Assembly: GCA_026125285.1 (NCBI GenBank)
Contig: JAHCLO010000004.1
Span: 124,001 to 188,000 of the forward strand
DNA from: Verrucomicrobiia bacterium
GTDB lineage: Bacteria > Verrucomicrobiota > Verrucomicrobiia > Limisphaerales > JADLHS01
Direction: 5' to 3'
Length of the DNA stretch: 64,000 nt
The translations under genes were made by a program, and so were the position numbers. The first letter of the stretch is position 1; every line of letters starts with the position of its first letter. Positions 27,390 through 34,816 of the stretch are shown here, in pieces. The notes beneath the pieces are model-generated. The model saw only the letters and a program-made list of their open reading frames with translations, had not been told where the DNA came from and searched no databases.

Positions 27390-27446
27390 GATATTGATAT
27401 AAATTGCAAGATATTTGTTGACTTTGTTTCAAAACCAGTCAAGAAT
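27390..27446. promoter_or_regulatory. Candidate operator/promoter between DeoR and pduL
   Basis: AT-rich patch in otherwise GC-rich DNA. AGATATT occurs twice (from 27390 and from 27409), giving direct repeats 19 bases apart, a plausible DeoR site. Rightward, TTGACT (27418-27423), 17 bases and AAGAAT (27441-27446) fit a weak sigma70-like promoter. That would start transcription very close to the ATG of pduL, so the exact start is uncertain. Confidence 0.35.
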
Positions 27447-27455
27447 GCGCCCGTT

Positions 27456-28133
27456 ATGGCTGTTGCTGCATCTGCGCCTCACCGTGCCGTGATTGAACAC
27501 ATGGTTCGGCAGGCGGTTTATTCCCGGCTTGGAAAGCCGCTGCCACGCACGGCTTCGGCGCCGAATCCTTTGGTTGTGAACATCAGTGCGCGTCATTGCC
27601 ATCTCACGCCGGAAGCGGTGGAGGCACTCTTTGGCAAAGGCCGTCAACTGACCGTTCACAAGTGGCTTTATCAGGAAGGGCAGTTCGCGGCGAAGGAAAC
27701 CGTGACGCTGATCGGACCGCGCAGTCGCGTGATCTCGAATCTGCGCATTCTCGGTCCGTGCCGCACGCTCAACCAGGTTGAACTGGCCTACACGGATGCG
27801 ATTGCGCTTGGTTTTGAGATTCCGTTGCGCGCGTCCGGCGACATCAAGGGCACGCCCGGCGCGATGCTCATGGGCCCGAACGGATTTTTTGAAATGCCCG
27901 ATGGCGTTATTCGTGCGCTGCGGCACGCGCACTTGAGTCCGACCGACGCGGACTTCTACGGCGTGAAGCAAGGCGATTGGATGAAGCTCAAGATTGGCGG
28001 CGATTGCGGCATCACGCTCGACAAGATGCTGGCCCGCGTGGACAAGAGTTTCAAACTCGAGGTGCATATTGACACCGATGAAGGGAACGCCTGCAACTTG
28101 CAGCCCGACACGCCGGTGGAATTGATTAAGTAA
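27456..28133 (+). CDS. pduL: PduL-type phosphate acyltransferase, encapsulated
   Basis: 225 residues. It exchanges CoA and phosphate on an acyl group inside the microcompartment, recycling CoA and making an acyl phosphate. The N-terminal helix HRAVIEHMVRQAVYSRLG is an encapsulation peptide: amphipathic, then a Pro-rich linker. Two barrel domains follow with the metal-binding His pairs ISARHCHLTPEAVE and ALRHAHLSPTDADFYG, and GPRSRVISNLRILGPCR between them. ATG 27456 is chosen because it places the targeting helix at the very start; the frame is open back to 27213, but that region overlaps the DeoR gene. First gene of the operon. The natural acyl group is probably lactoyl or propionyl/acetyl; the sequence alone does not decide. 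Confidence 0.93.
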   Translation: MAVAASAPHRAVIEHMVRQAVYSRLGKPLPRTASAPNPLVVNISARHCHLTPEAVEALFGKGRQLTVHKWLYQEGQFAAKETVTLIGPRSRVISNLRILGPCRTLNQVELAYTDAIALGFEIPLRASGDIKGTPGAMLMGPNGFFEMPDGVIRALRHAHLSPTDADFYGVKQGDWMKLKIGGDCGITLDKMLARVDKSFKLEVHIDTDEGNACNLQPDTPVELIK

Positions 28134-28290
28134 ATCCGAAATCCGAATCCCGAATGACGAAATCCGAAAGAAATCCGAGAACCGAAATCCGAACCGCTGA
28201 TGTGGCGATGCCAGGAATGGTGGCAATTTCTTTGGGCCTCGGCGTTCGGCCTTTCTTCGGATTTCGGATTTCGAGCTTCGGACTTAGCAA
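28134..28290. repeat. AATCCGAAATCCGAA-type inverted repeat region
   Basis: Between pduL and the first shell gene. Several copies of AAATCCGAA (28133-28195) face TTCGGATTTCGGATTTCG (28256-28273), able to form a long hairpin. Low complexity and non-coding. It may affect mRNA stability between the enzyme and shell genes. Confidence 0.7.
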
Positions 28291-28316
28291 CAGTTAAACC
28301 AAACAGGAGAAAACAA

Positions 28317-28604
28317 ATGAGTGAAGCATTAGGCATGATCGAAACCAAGGGCTACGTCGGCAGCGTGGAAGCCAGCGACGCCATGGTCAAGGCGGCCAAC
28401 GTCAAGTTGGTCAAGACGGTTCCCATCGGCGGCGGTATGATTACGGTGCTGGCCCAAGGCGACGTTGGCAGCGTTAAAGCGGCCGTGGACGCCGGGGCGA
28501 AAGCCGCGGCCAAAGTTGGCGAACTCGTCAGCTCCCACATCATCGCGCGCCCGCACGAAGACTTGCTCAAAGCCTTCGTCAACACCGGCGGCGCCGCGAA
28601 GTAA
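28317..28604 (+). CDS. Microcompartment hexameric shell protein (BMC-H) 1
   Basis: 95 residues, a single Pf00936 domain. The start [20 protein letters not shown] and the strand-turn [17 protein letters not shown] are diagnostic, as is the edge motif IIARPHEDL with the conserved Arg-Pro-His of hexamer-hexamer contacts. The pore loop reads around [15 protein letters not shown] lies about seven bases upstream (in ACAGGAGAAAACAA). Hexamers tile the shell facets and their pores pass small polar substrates. It lies next to a second, shorter-linked paralogue. Confidence 0.95.
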   Translation: MSEALGMIETKGYVGSVEASDAMVKAANVKLVKTVPIGGGMITVLAQGDVGSVKAAVDAGAKAAAKVGELVSSHIIARPHEDLLKAFVNTGGAAK

Positions 28605-28638
28605 TCCCTCCAACCACAACTCTCAACTAATAACGAAT

Positions 28639-28917
28639 ATGGCACAGCAAGCAGTGGGAATGATTGAATGTAAGGGTCTTTGCGCGCTCATGGAGGCGTG
28701 CGATGCCGCGCTCAAGGCCGCGAACGTCACGATGACCGGCTGGGAAAAGATCGGCAGCGGATACGTCACCGGATTCTTCCGGGGCGACGTCGCCGCCGTC
28801 AAGGCCGCCACCGATGCCGGGGCCGCCGCCGCCGCGCAAGTCGGCTCGGTCGTCGCCGTCCAGGTGATCCCGCGTCCGCACGACGATCTGGGAATTCTCG
28901 GGAAGTGGCTGCAATGA
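28639..28917 (+). CDS. Microcompartment hexameric shell protein (BMC-H) 2
   Basis: 92 residues, single BMC domain: [20 protein letters not shown], then [20 protein letters not shown] and [10 protein letters not shown]. The pore region differs from shell protein 1 ([11 protein letters not shown] against [11 protein letters not shown]), implying a different permeability, and the Cys-rich start ([13 protein letters not shown]) is distinctive. The gene is 34 bases after the first shell gene. The C-terminus GILGKWLQ is short. Two distinct BMC-H next to each other is the pattern reported for Planctomycetes-Verrucomicrobia compartments. Confidence 0.95.
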   Translation: MAQQAVGMIECKGLCALMEACDAALKAANVTMTGWEKIGSGYVTGFFRGDVAAVKAATDAGAAAAAQVGSVVAVQVIPRPHDDLGILGKWLQ

Positions 28918-29004
28918 ACTCTTACGCTTAATCCTAATCTTAATCTTACTCTGCCCGACAGAAAACGAATAAGAAGAAGATTCAGTTTAGGAACCCCGAC
29001 GCTC

Positions 29005-30249
29005 GTGAAAATTCTCGTCGCCAACATCGGCAGCACTTCGCTCAAGTGGCGATTGTTCGATTTCTCGAACAACGCCGAGCGCCTTTTGCACAAAGGCGGC
29101 TTCGAGCGCGTGGCCGATTTTCCGAAGGCGATTGAGGATTCTCTCACGCAACTGAAAGACGTTGGTGCGCTCGCCAGTGAAAGCGAACTCGCCGCGGTCG
29201 GTTTCAAGACCGTCATCGCGAAAGGCATCACCGGTTGCGTGCGACTCGATGAACGCGTGCTCGCGGCAATGGAGGCTTACAACGGCCTCGCACCCGCGCA
29301 CAATCCACCCTACATCACCGGCATTCGCCTGTTTGGGAAACGCATGCCCGGGGTGCCGCTGGTCGGGTTGTTCGAGACCGCGTTCTATCAGTTCGCGCCC
29401 GAGGCGATGATGCGCTACGCCGTGCCGCAAGCCTGGCACGACATTGGCGTTCGTCGCTGGGGGTTTCACGGCGCGAGCCACAAATACATTGCCGAACGCT
29501 CGGCGGAATTGCTTGGGCGCAACGACGTCGCCGAACGGGTGCGGAACCTTTATGTCAATGGTAGTGGCACAGGCGTCTCGCCTGTGAGTCCCGAGGACGT
29601 CTCGCCCTCGAATCTGGATCAAGCAGGCAAGATGCCTGTCCCACTACGCGTGATCTCCTGTCACCTTGGCGGCAGTTCGAGCATTACGGGAATTCGCGAT
29701 GGCATCGCCATCGGCAACAGCCTCGGTATGAGCCCACAATCCGGTTTGCCGCACAACAATCGCGTCGGCGATTTGGATTCTGAAGCACTGCCTTACGCAG
29801 TGAAAACGCTGGGCATCACGGTCGAGGAGGCGCAGCGCCAGCTCACGAAGGAATCCGGCCTGAAAGGGTTAAGCGGCGTATCGAACGATATTCGTGACAT
29901 CACCGCCGCGGCGGAGCAGGGGAATGTGAACGCCAGGCTCGCACTCGAGGTTTACGTGGCCAGCGCTCGCCATTGGATCGGCAGTTACTTTTTCGAAATG
30001 GGTGGCGCGGACGCAATCGTGTTCACTGCTGGCATTGGCGAGAACCGCGCGGAAATTCGTTCCGCGATCTGTGCGAATCTCGACGGACTCGGCATCGAGC
30101 TTGATGCCGCGCTCAACGCCAGCACGCGCGCGACCGAAGCAGTTATCAGCAAATCCGGTTCACGCGTAAAAATCCTCGTGATCCCGACGAACGAAGAACT
30201 CGTCGTCGCCCGCGAGACGAAGCGGCTGCTCGAAGCACATAAGAACTAA
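29005..30249 (+). CDS. ackA: Acetate/propionate kinase of the microcompartment operon
   Basis: 414 residues, GTG start. It converts the acyl phosphate made by PduL to the free acid plus ATP. The ASKHA kinase fold is clear: KILVANIGSTSLKWRLFDFS at the start, YFYNLAP-like AHNPPYITGIRLFGKRMPGV, the catalytic region RRWGFHGASHKYI, ISCHLGGSSSITGIRDG, and FTAGIGENRAEIRS near the end. The usual length is near 395-400. The excess comes from about 29 residues starting GSGTGVSPVSPEDVS, encoded by the inserted repeat at 29561-29647 on a surface loop before the ISCHLGG strand. If folding tolerates the loop, the kinase works. It probably acts in the cytosol. No encapsulation peptide was seen. Confidence 0.92.
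   Translation: MKILVANIGSTSLKWRLFDFSNNAERLLHKGGFERVADFPKAIEDSLTQLKDVGALASESELAAVGFKTVIAKGITGCVRLDERVLAAMEAYNGLAPAHNPPYITGIRLFGKRMPGVPLVGLFETAFYQFAPEAMMRYAVPQAWHDIGVRRWGFHGASHKYIAERSAELLGRNDVAERVRNLYVNGSGTGVSPVSPEDVSPSNLDQAGKMPVPLRVISCHLGGSSSITGIRDGIAIGNSLGMSPQSGLPHNNRVGDLDSEALPYAVKTLGITVEEAQRQLTKESGLKGLSGVSNDIRDITAAAEQGNVNARLALEVYVASARHWIGSYFFEMGGADAIVFTAGIGENRAEIRSAICANLDGLGIELDAALNASTRATEAVISKSGSRVKILVIPTNEELVVARETKRLLEAHKN
29561..29647. repeat. In-frame 87-base repeat element inside the acetate kinase gene
   Basis: Outer arms GTAGTGGCACAGGC and GCCTGTCCCACTAC are complementary at 13 of 14 positions. The length, 87 bases, is exactly 29 codons. It encodes GSGTGVSPVSPEDVS onward and ends MPVPL. 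The same left end occurs in the FAD oxidoreductase element at 14700-14761. Confidence 0.85.
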
Positions 30250-30287
30250 CCACGAATGAATCCGAATATACACGAATGGGCTTTCGC

Positions 30288-30363
30288 GGGTAGGGCGCGT
30301 CACTTCGTGCGCGCCGTTCGTGGCATGTCGTGCGGCGGCGCGCCCGGAGTGACGGGCCCTACC
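30288..30363. repeat. GTAGGGCGC-type inverted repeat
   Basis: Arms around GGTAGGGCGCGTCACTTCG and the complementary CGGAGTGACGGGCCCTACC with a GC-rich middle, between acetate kinase and the third BMC-H. A relative with the same arms lies at 44346-44427. Confidence 0.75.
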
Positions 30364-30423
30364 TGGCTCCGTCGTTCAAACACTTTCTCTCAACTCTCAA
30401 CCATCAACTAAGAACTAAAGTAT

Positions 30424-30705
30424 ATGCCTCAAGCCATTGGAATGATTGAAACACGCGGACTCGTCGCTCTTGTCGAGGGAACGGACGCGATGCTGAAAGC
30501 CGCGAACGTGGAACTCGTCGGCCCGATGACGCAGGTCGGCAACGCCCTTGTGACTGCCTGTGTGGTTGGGGATGTTGCCGCCGTCAAGGCCGCCACCGAC
30601 GCCGGCGCGCAGGCCATCAAAGCCATCAAAGGCGAACTGGTCAGCGTGCATGTTATCGCCCGGCCGCACCAGGACGTGGAAGCGGTGTTACCGAAAAAGA
30701 AGTAA
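30424..30705 (+). CDS. Microcompartment hexameric shell protein (BMC-H) 3
   Basis: 93 residues, single BMC domain: [39 protein letters not shown] and [14 protein letters not shown] with a Lys-rich tail. Its pore loop ([13 protein letters not shown]) again differs from the other two. A repeat before it and a near-perfect hairpin after it set it apart from its neighbours, so its level may be tuned separately. Confidence 0.95.
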   Translation: MPQAIGMIETRGLVALVEGTDAMLKAANVELVGPMTQVGNALVTACVVGDVAAVKAATDAGAQAIKAIKGELVSVHVIARPHQDVEAVLPKKK

Positions 30706-30706
30706 G

Positions 30707-30781
30707 CGTAGCGGCGACTCGGAAGAGCGCCGCCGACTTGCTTCGCTAACAATTGCGGCGCTCTGCCGAGTCGCCGCTACG
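30707..30781. repeat. Near-perfect 27-bp inverted repeat between BMC-H and BMC-P genes
   Basis: The left arm 30707-30733 and the right arm 30755-30781 pair at 26 of 27 positions (core GTAGCGGCGACTCGG), with a 21-base loop. It starts two bases after the BMC-H stop and ends 11 bases before the BMC-P start. It has no T run, so a stable RNA hairpin is more likely than a plain terminator. Related elements lie at 12967 and 33658. Confidence 0.85.
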
Positions 30782-30792
30782 AAAGCAAAACC

Positions 30793-31104
30793 ATGTTCCT
30801 CGCTAAAGTCGAAGGCTCGGTGGTCGCGACCAAGAAAGACCCGTCCATGAGCGGGCGGAAACTTCTGTTGCTTCGCCCGCAACTCGTGGACGAGAAAGAC
30901 CCGACCAAATTTCGCGCCGGCGTGAACACGATTGTGGCGGTTGATTGCCTGGGCGCCGGCATTGGCGAGATGGTGATGTTCACCCAGGGAAGCAGTGCCC
31001 GACTGGCCCCCGGCATGAAGGACGCGCCGGTTGACGCCGTTATCATCGGCATCGTGGATGTCGTGGACGTGTTGGGAAAACAGATTTACAGCGGGAAAGG
31101 TTGA
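30793..31104 (+). CDS. Microcompartment pentameric vertex protein (BMC-P) 1
   Basis: 103 residues, EutN/CcmL family (Pf03319). The start MFLAKVEGSVVATKKDPSMS and then LLLLRPQLVD, VAVDCLGAGIGEMVMFTQGS and VDAVIIGIVDVVDV are the full family pattern. Pentamers close the vertices of the polyhedral shell. Three BMC-P genes in one operon match the Planctomycetes-Verrucomicrobia type. The stop overlaps a possible TTG start of the cupin frame (TTGA), so coupling is possible. Confidence 0.95.
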   Translation: MFLAKVEGSVVATKKDPSMSGRKLLLLRPQLVDEKDPTKFRAGVNTIVAVDCLGAGIGEMVMFTQGSSARLAPGMKDAPVDAVIIGIVDVVDVLGKQIYSGKG

Positions 31105-31148
31105 CACTGTTTTCCTTGGATCGAGGTCTGAACCAAACACTGCACGCG

Positions 31149-31538
31149 ATGAGCGCCGCCCAAATAACTCCTGAGCCAAGTTTGACTCGCGCTTTGGTCC
31201 GGCACGAAGGCCACACGCCCCGCGAGCGTAGTGCCTGCGGCTGGCGCGATCGTTTGCTGAGTGTGGAAGACGCGCCCCTTGCCCCGGCGGCGTGGGTGCA
31301 TGCGGTGGACATTGAGAATGCGAAGATGCACTACCACAAGCGGTCCACCGAACTCTACTATGTCCTGGAGGGAGAGGGTGAGTTGTTGCTTGATGGAGTG
31401 ACCCACGAGGTGAAGCGAGGTTCGCTGGCCCACATACCACCGGGTGTCGTGCATGGCGCACGGGGTCGGATGCGGGTGCTGGTTGTGGGCATCCCCGATA
31501 TCGCGAGCGACGATTATTTCGAGGCTGAAACAAAGTGA
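31149..31538 (+). CDS. Cupin-domain protein in the microcompartment operon
   Basis: 129 residues. Cupin motif 1 (MHYHKRSTELYYVLEGEGELL) gives the metal-binding His-x-His-x-Glu-like ligands and motif 2 is SLAHIPPGVVHGARG. The usual metal is Fe, Mn or Zn. ATG 31149 is chosen; TTG 31101 overlaps the vertex gene and would add 16 residues. Placed between shell and dehydrogenase genes, it is probably cytosolic and may act on a sugar or sugar-phosphate step such as epimerisation, or bind an intermediate. No encapsulation peptide is visible. Confidence 0.75.
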   Translation: MSAAQITPEPSLTRALVRHEGHTPRERSACGWRDRLLSVEDAPLAPAAWVHAVDIENAKMHYHKRSTELYYVLEGEGELLLDGVTHEVKRGSLAHIPPGVVHGARGRMRVLVVGIPDIASDDYFEAETK

Positions 31539-31555
31539 TTAGAATTGACCGAATC

Positions 31556-33070
31556 ATGAGTGCCACTGTGAACGAAACATTGATCCGGGACGTCGTTGCC
31601 GAAGTGTTGGGCCGGCTGGGGGGGGTATCCGCCACCGCCCCTGTAACAACTCCCGCCACTGCCCCGCCCGCCGCAAGTCCCGCCTGCGGCTGCCCGGCTG
31701 GCAAGGCAACGTCATCCGCCAAAGCGGCATCGCGCGGCAAGTTTGGCGTGTTTGCGGATGCCAATGAAGCCTGCGAGGCAGCGCATGAGGCTTATCAGCA
31801 ACTGTCGGATGCCGGGGTGGCTGGCCGCCGCAAGGTCGTCGAACTGATTAAAGAGATTTGTTACGCCAAGGCCGAGGAGTGGGGACGGTTGGAGTTGGCC
31901 GAAACCAAGATTGGCCGGCTGGATCACAAGATTGAAAAGCTCCAGGGACAGCGCGGGATCCCCGGGGTGGAATTCCTGAATCCCTATGGCTTGAGCGGCG
32001 ACCACGGGATCACCCTGGAGGAATACGCGCCGTTTGGAGTGATTGGCGCCATTACCCCGAGCACCCATTCCATCCCGACGATGGCGTGCAACATCATCAG
32101 CATGGTGTCGGCGGGTAACGCGGCGGTGTTCAATGCGCATCCGGGCGCGTACCAGTGCGCGGTGACGGCGGCGCGGTATTTCAATCAGGCCATCCGTCAC
32201 GAACTGGGAATTGAGAATCTGGCGTGCATTGTCGAGCCGCCGACCTTGGAGTCGTTCAATGCCATCGCCAAAAACGAACTTGTGAAGTTGTTGTGCGTGA
32301 CCGGGGGGCCGGGTGTGGTGCAGGCCGCAATGGCAAGCGGCAAACGCGCGATTTGTGCCGGCCCGGGTAATCCACCCGTGCTGGTGGATGGCACCAGTTG
32401 CCTCGACAATGCGGCTAAATGCATCGTGTTCGGGGCAGCGTACGACAACAACCTGCTGTGCATCGGCGAGAAAGAGGTGTTCGTGCTCGAACCGCACTTC
32501 GACAAATTGATGGCAGCCTTGGAAAAACACGGTGCCTACCGGCTGAACAGTTCGCAGATTGAGACGCTGGCGAAGGCGGCCTTCGTCTTCCCGCCCGGGC
32601 AGGGCGCGGGCTGTCCCCATCCGGTTGTGAATCGCGATCTGATTGGCAAGGATCCGGAAGTGCTCGCCAAGGCGGCCGGGGTGACGATTCCGCGCGGCAC
32701 GCAGTTGCTGATCGGTGAAACGACCGCGGACCACATATTCGTCGAAGAGGAGCAGATGATGCCCTTCCTGCCAATCGTTCGGGTCAAGAGCGTCGCGGAG
32801 GGCGTTGTCGCGTCTAAGAAGGCCGAGCACGGCTACAAACATTCGGCCATGATTCATTCGCATGACGTGTCGAACATGACCGCGATGGGCAAGGCATTGG
32901 AGACGACCCTGTTCATCAAGAACGGCTCTTGTCTCGCGGGCCTCGGTGCCGGCGGCGAAGGCTATTCAAACTTCTCAATCGCCACGACCACGGGTGAAGG
33001 CATCTGCAATCCGCGCACGTTCACGCGCGTGCGGCGGTGCGTCATGGTGGATAAGTTGAGGATTTTCTGA
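31556..33070 (+). CDS. pduP: CoA-acylating aldehyde dehydrogenase (PduP/EutE type), encapsulated
   Basis: 504 residues. It oxidises an aldehyde plus CoA and NAD+ to acyl-CoA. The N-terminal amphipathic helix NETLIRDVVAEVLGRLGG, followed by a Pro/Ala/Thr-rich linker (TTPATAPPAASPA), is a classic encapsulation peptide. The catalytic Cys lies in AYDNNLLCIGEKEVFV, and the NAD region is VTGGPGVVQAAMASGKRAI. ATG 31556 is preferred because it puts the targeting helix first; a GTG at 31535 overlaps the cupin stop. In PVC compartments this enzyme handles lactaldehyde, the product of fuculose/rhamnulose phosphate cleavage. The aldehyde itself cannot be read here. Confidence 0.95.
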   Translation: MSATVNETLIRDVVAEVLGRLGGVSATAPVTTPATAPPAASPACGCPAGKATSSAKAASRGKFGVFADANEACEAAHEAYQQLSDAGVAGRRKVVELIKEICYAKAEEWGRLELAETKIGRLDHKIEKLQGQRGIPGVEFLNPYGLSGDHGITLEEYAPFGVIGAITPSTHSIPTMACNIISMVSAGNAAVFNAHPGAYQCAVTAARYFNQAIRHELGIENLACIVEPPTLESFNAIAKNELVKLLCVTGGPGVVQAAMASGKRAICAGPGNPPVLVDGTSCLDNAAKCIVFGAAYDNNLLCIGEKEVFVLEPHFDKLMAALEKHGAYRLNSSQIETLAKAAFVFPPGQGAGCPHPVVNRDLIGKDPEVLAKAAGVTIPRGTQLLIGETTADHIFVEEEQMMPFLPIVRVKSVAEGVVASKKAEHGYKHSAMIHSHDVSNMTAMGKALETTLFIKNGSCLAGLGAGGEGYSNFSIATTTGEGICNPRTFTRVRRCVMVDKLRIF

Positions 33071-33073
33071 ACC

Positions 33074-33352
33074 ATGCTCCTCGCCCGCGTCGAAGGCAAC
33101 ATCGTGGCGACTCGGAAACATCCGAGCCTCGAGGGCTGGCGACTGGTGATCTGCCAACCGATCAGTGCGGACGGTCAGAATGAAGGTGCGCCGCAGGTGG
33201 CGATTGATTCGCACGGGGCAGGCATGCATCAGCAGGTGGTGATTTCGTCGGACGGCGCGGCGGCGCGGAAAGCCGTCGGGGATGACAAAAGCCCTGTGCG
33301 CTGGTTGGTCGTCGGGGTGGTGGATGAGCACGAACCGGGAGTTCGCGTATGA
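33074..33352 (+). CDS. Microcompartment pentameric vertex protein (BMC-P) 2
   Basis: 92 residues, EutN/CcmL family: MLLARVEGNIVATRKHPSLE, LVICQPISADG, AIDSHGAGMHQQVVISSDGA and WLVVGVVDEHE. It starts three bases after the aldehyde dehydrogenase stop and overlaps the next vertex gene by four bases (ATGA), so translation of all three is probably coupled. Confidence 0.95.
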   Translation: MLLARVEGNIVATRKHPSLEGWRLVICQPISADGQNEGAPQVAIDSHGAGMHQQVVISSDGAAARKAVGDDKSPVRWLVVGVVDEHEPGVRV

Positions 33353-33654
33353 AGCTGGGTACGGTCATCGGTCGCGTGACGTTGAGCAAGACGGTGAAGT
33401 CGCTCGAAGGCGGGCGGTTCCTCGTCGTCAGCCCGTTTGGCCGGCAACAGTTTGCTGCCGGCCAGGATGCGCCAATCAGCCTGGGTTCTGATCCAAGCCC
33501 AGTAATTTATGATGCCATTGGTGGCGCGCAGGGCCACGTAGTCGGATATGTCGAGGGCCGCGAAGCCGCGCAGCCGTTCGAACAACCCACGCCCGTGGAC
33601 GCCATCAACGTGGCCCTCGTGGACGAGATGTTTTTCAGCCCATGGAAAGGCTGA
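33349..33654 (+). CDS. Microcompartment pentameric vertex protein (BMC-P) 3
   Basis: 101 residues, EutN/CcmL family but more divergent: MKLGTVIGRVTLSKTVKSLE, FLVVSPFGRQQF and VGYVEGREAA. The tail VDAINVALVDEMFFSPWKG is longer than in the other two. It overlaps BMC-P 2 by four bases. Possibly a specialised vertex or minor subunit. Confidence 0.92.
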   Translation: MKLGTVIGRVTLSKTVKSLEGGRFLVVSPFGRQQFAAGQDAPISLGSDPSPVIYDAIGGAQGHVVGYVEGREAAQPFEQPTPVDAINVALVDEMFFSPWKG

Positions 33655-33657
33655 ACT

Positions 33658-33707
33658 GTAGCGGCGCTCGGTGAGCGCCAACACCGCGACGGTCGTGGAC
33701 CGTCGCT
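33658..33707. repeat. Repeat with half element and small palindrome before the aldolase gene
   Basis: GTAGCGGCGCTCGGTGAGCG matches the left end of the family seen at 30707, then GCGACGGTC-GTG-GACCGTCGC forms a perfect nine-base-pair hairpin (33687-33707). Located between the last vertex gene and the aldolase. Confidence 0.65.
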
Positions 33708-33725
33708 CCCGGAGAGTTTTGAGTC

Positions 33726-34772
33726 ATGAAAAATGTCATCAGTTTGAAAGATTTGGAGCAAATGGTGCGGAGCGGCCAGAGCCTGAGCAACCTGCCTGCG
33801 GACGCGATCCTTACGCCCTCTGCTCGAGAGTTTTTGCAGGACCGTGAAATGAATCCTGCGCTTGGCGCGGGGACTTCCACAACTCGGAATTATGCCGCCA
33901 CTCCGACCAAGCCGCTCACCTCGAAGTCATCCAAAGCCGAGCTGGAGGCATTTTTCAACTCGCCTGACGCGCTGGGTTTGAAAGAGCAACTTTGCGACAT
34001 CGGTCGGCGGTTGTGGGGACGCGCCTATGTGGATGGCAATGGCGGGAACATTGCCATCAAGGTGGGCGAGGACATCGCGCTTTGCACGCCAACGCTCGTG
34101 AGCAAGGGCTTCATGAAACCGGAGGACATGTGCCTCGTGGACTTCGAGGGCAATCAACTTGCCGGCACCAAGAAGCGGACGAGTGAAATCCTGATGCACT
34201 TGCAGATTATGAAGCGACAGCCGAAGGCGGTGGCGACGTGTCATTGTCATCCGCCTTACAGCACTGGCTTCGCGGTGGCGGGACTGGTGCCGCCAACCTG
34301 CATGATTCCCGAGTATGAAGTCTTCGCGAGCGTGGCCGTCGCACCATATCGCACCCCGGGCACGCCGGAGATGGGCAAACTCGTCGCCGACCTGGTGGAC
34401 AAGCACAACACGATTTTGATGGCGAATCACGGCGTCGTTTCTTGGAGCCACAACAATGTCGAGGACGCCTATTTCAAGATGGAAATTCTGGAGGCCTATT
34501 GCCGCACGGTGCTCGTGACGGCGCAACTGGGCAAGCCGCCGCAGACCATGACGCCGGCCCAGCTTCAGGACTTGCTCAAGATCAAGCAGAGCCTCGGCAT
34601 TCCCGATCCGCGTCACGGCTTGAAGGAATGTGAACTGTGCGACAACGACGAGTGGCGTCCGGGGGTGACCTGCGCCGTGCCGGCCAAGGAATCCCCGGGT
34701 ACGGTTTTCGATCCGGAGGCGGAGAAGGCCGTACAGGCGATCACGGATCAAATTTTGGCGCGGATGAGTTGA
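33726..34772 (+). CDS. Class II aldolase (fuculose/rhamnulose-1-phosphate type) with N-terminal extension
   Basis: 348 residues, about 90-100 more than FucA. The core from about residue 90 is a class II zinc aldolase: YVDGNGGNIAIKVGED, KRTSEILMH with the catalytic Glu, CHCHPPYSTGFAVAG with two His ligands, and ILMANHGVVSWSHN with a third. It should cleave fuculose or rhamnulose 1-phosphate to DHAP and L-lactaldehyde, feeding PduP. The extension starts ISLKDLEQMVRSGQSLSNLP and continues ILTPSAREFL and a flexible linker. The last helix (EAEKAVQAITDQILARMS) resembles an encapsulation peptide. Exact sugar preference is inferred from the locus type. Confidence 0.9.
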   Translation: MKNVISLKDLEQMVRSGQSLSNLPADAILTPSAREFLQDREMNPALGAGTSTTRNYAATPTKPLTSKSSKAELEAFFNSPDALGLKEQLCDIGRRLWGRAYVDGNGGNIAIKVGEDIALCTPTLVSKGFMKPEDMCLVDFEGNQLAGTKKRTSEILMHLQIMKRQPKAVATCHCHPPYSTGFAVAGLVPPTCMIPEYEVFASVAVAPYRTPGTPEMGKLVADLVDKHNTILMANHGVVSWSHNNVEDAYFKMEILEAYCRTVLVTAQLGKPPQTMTPAQLQDLLKIKQSLGIPDPRHGLKECELCDNDEWRPGVTCAVPAKESPGTVFDPEAEKAVQAITDQILARMS

Positions 34773-34816
34773 AACCCCGCTTCTTGCTTTCTCAACGAAT
34801 GTGATATGGTTGTCGT

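Noticed and set aside
28134..28290. A CRISPR array in the AATCCGAA repeats
   Set aside because: The units are short, irregular and contiguous, with no spacers of even length and no cas genes.
30707..30781. A strong rho-independent terminator inside the microcompartment operon
   Set aside because: The stem is strong but no T run follows, and vertex and enzyme genes continue 11 bases later in the same direction.
31712..32863. A 383-codon minus-strand open frame
   Set aside because: Antisense to the aldehyde dehydrogenase gene; Arg- and His-rich shadow composition.
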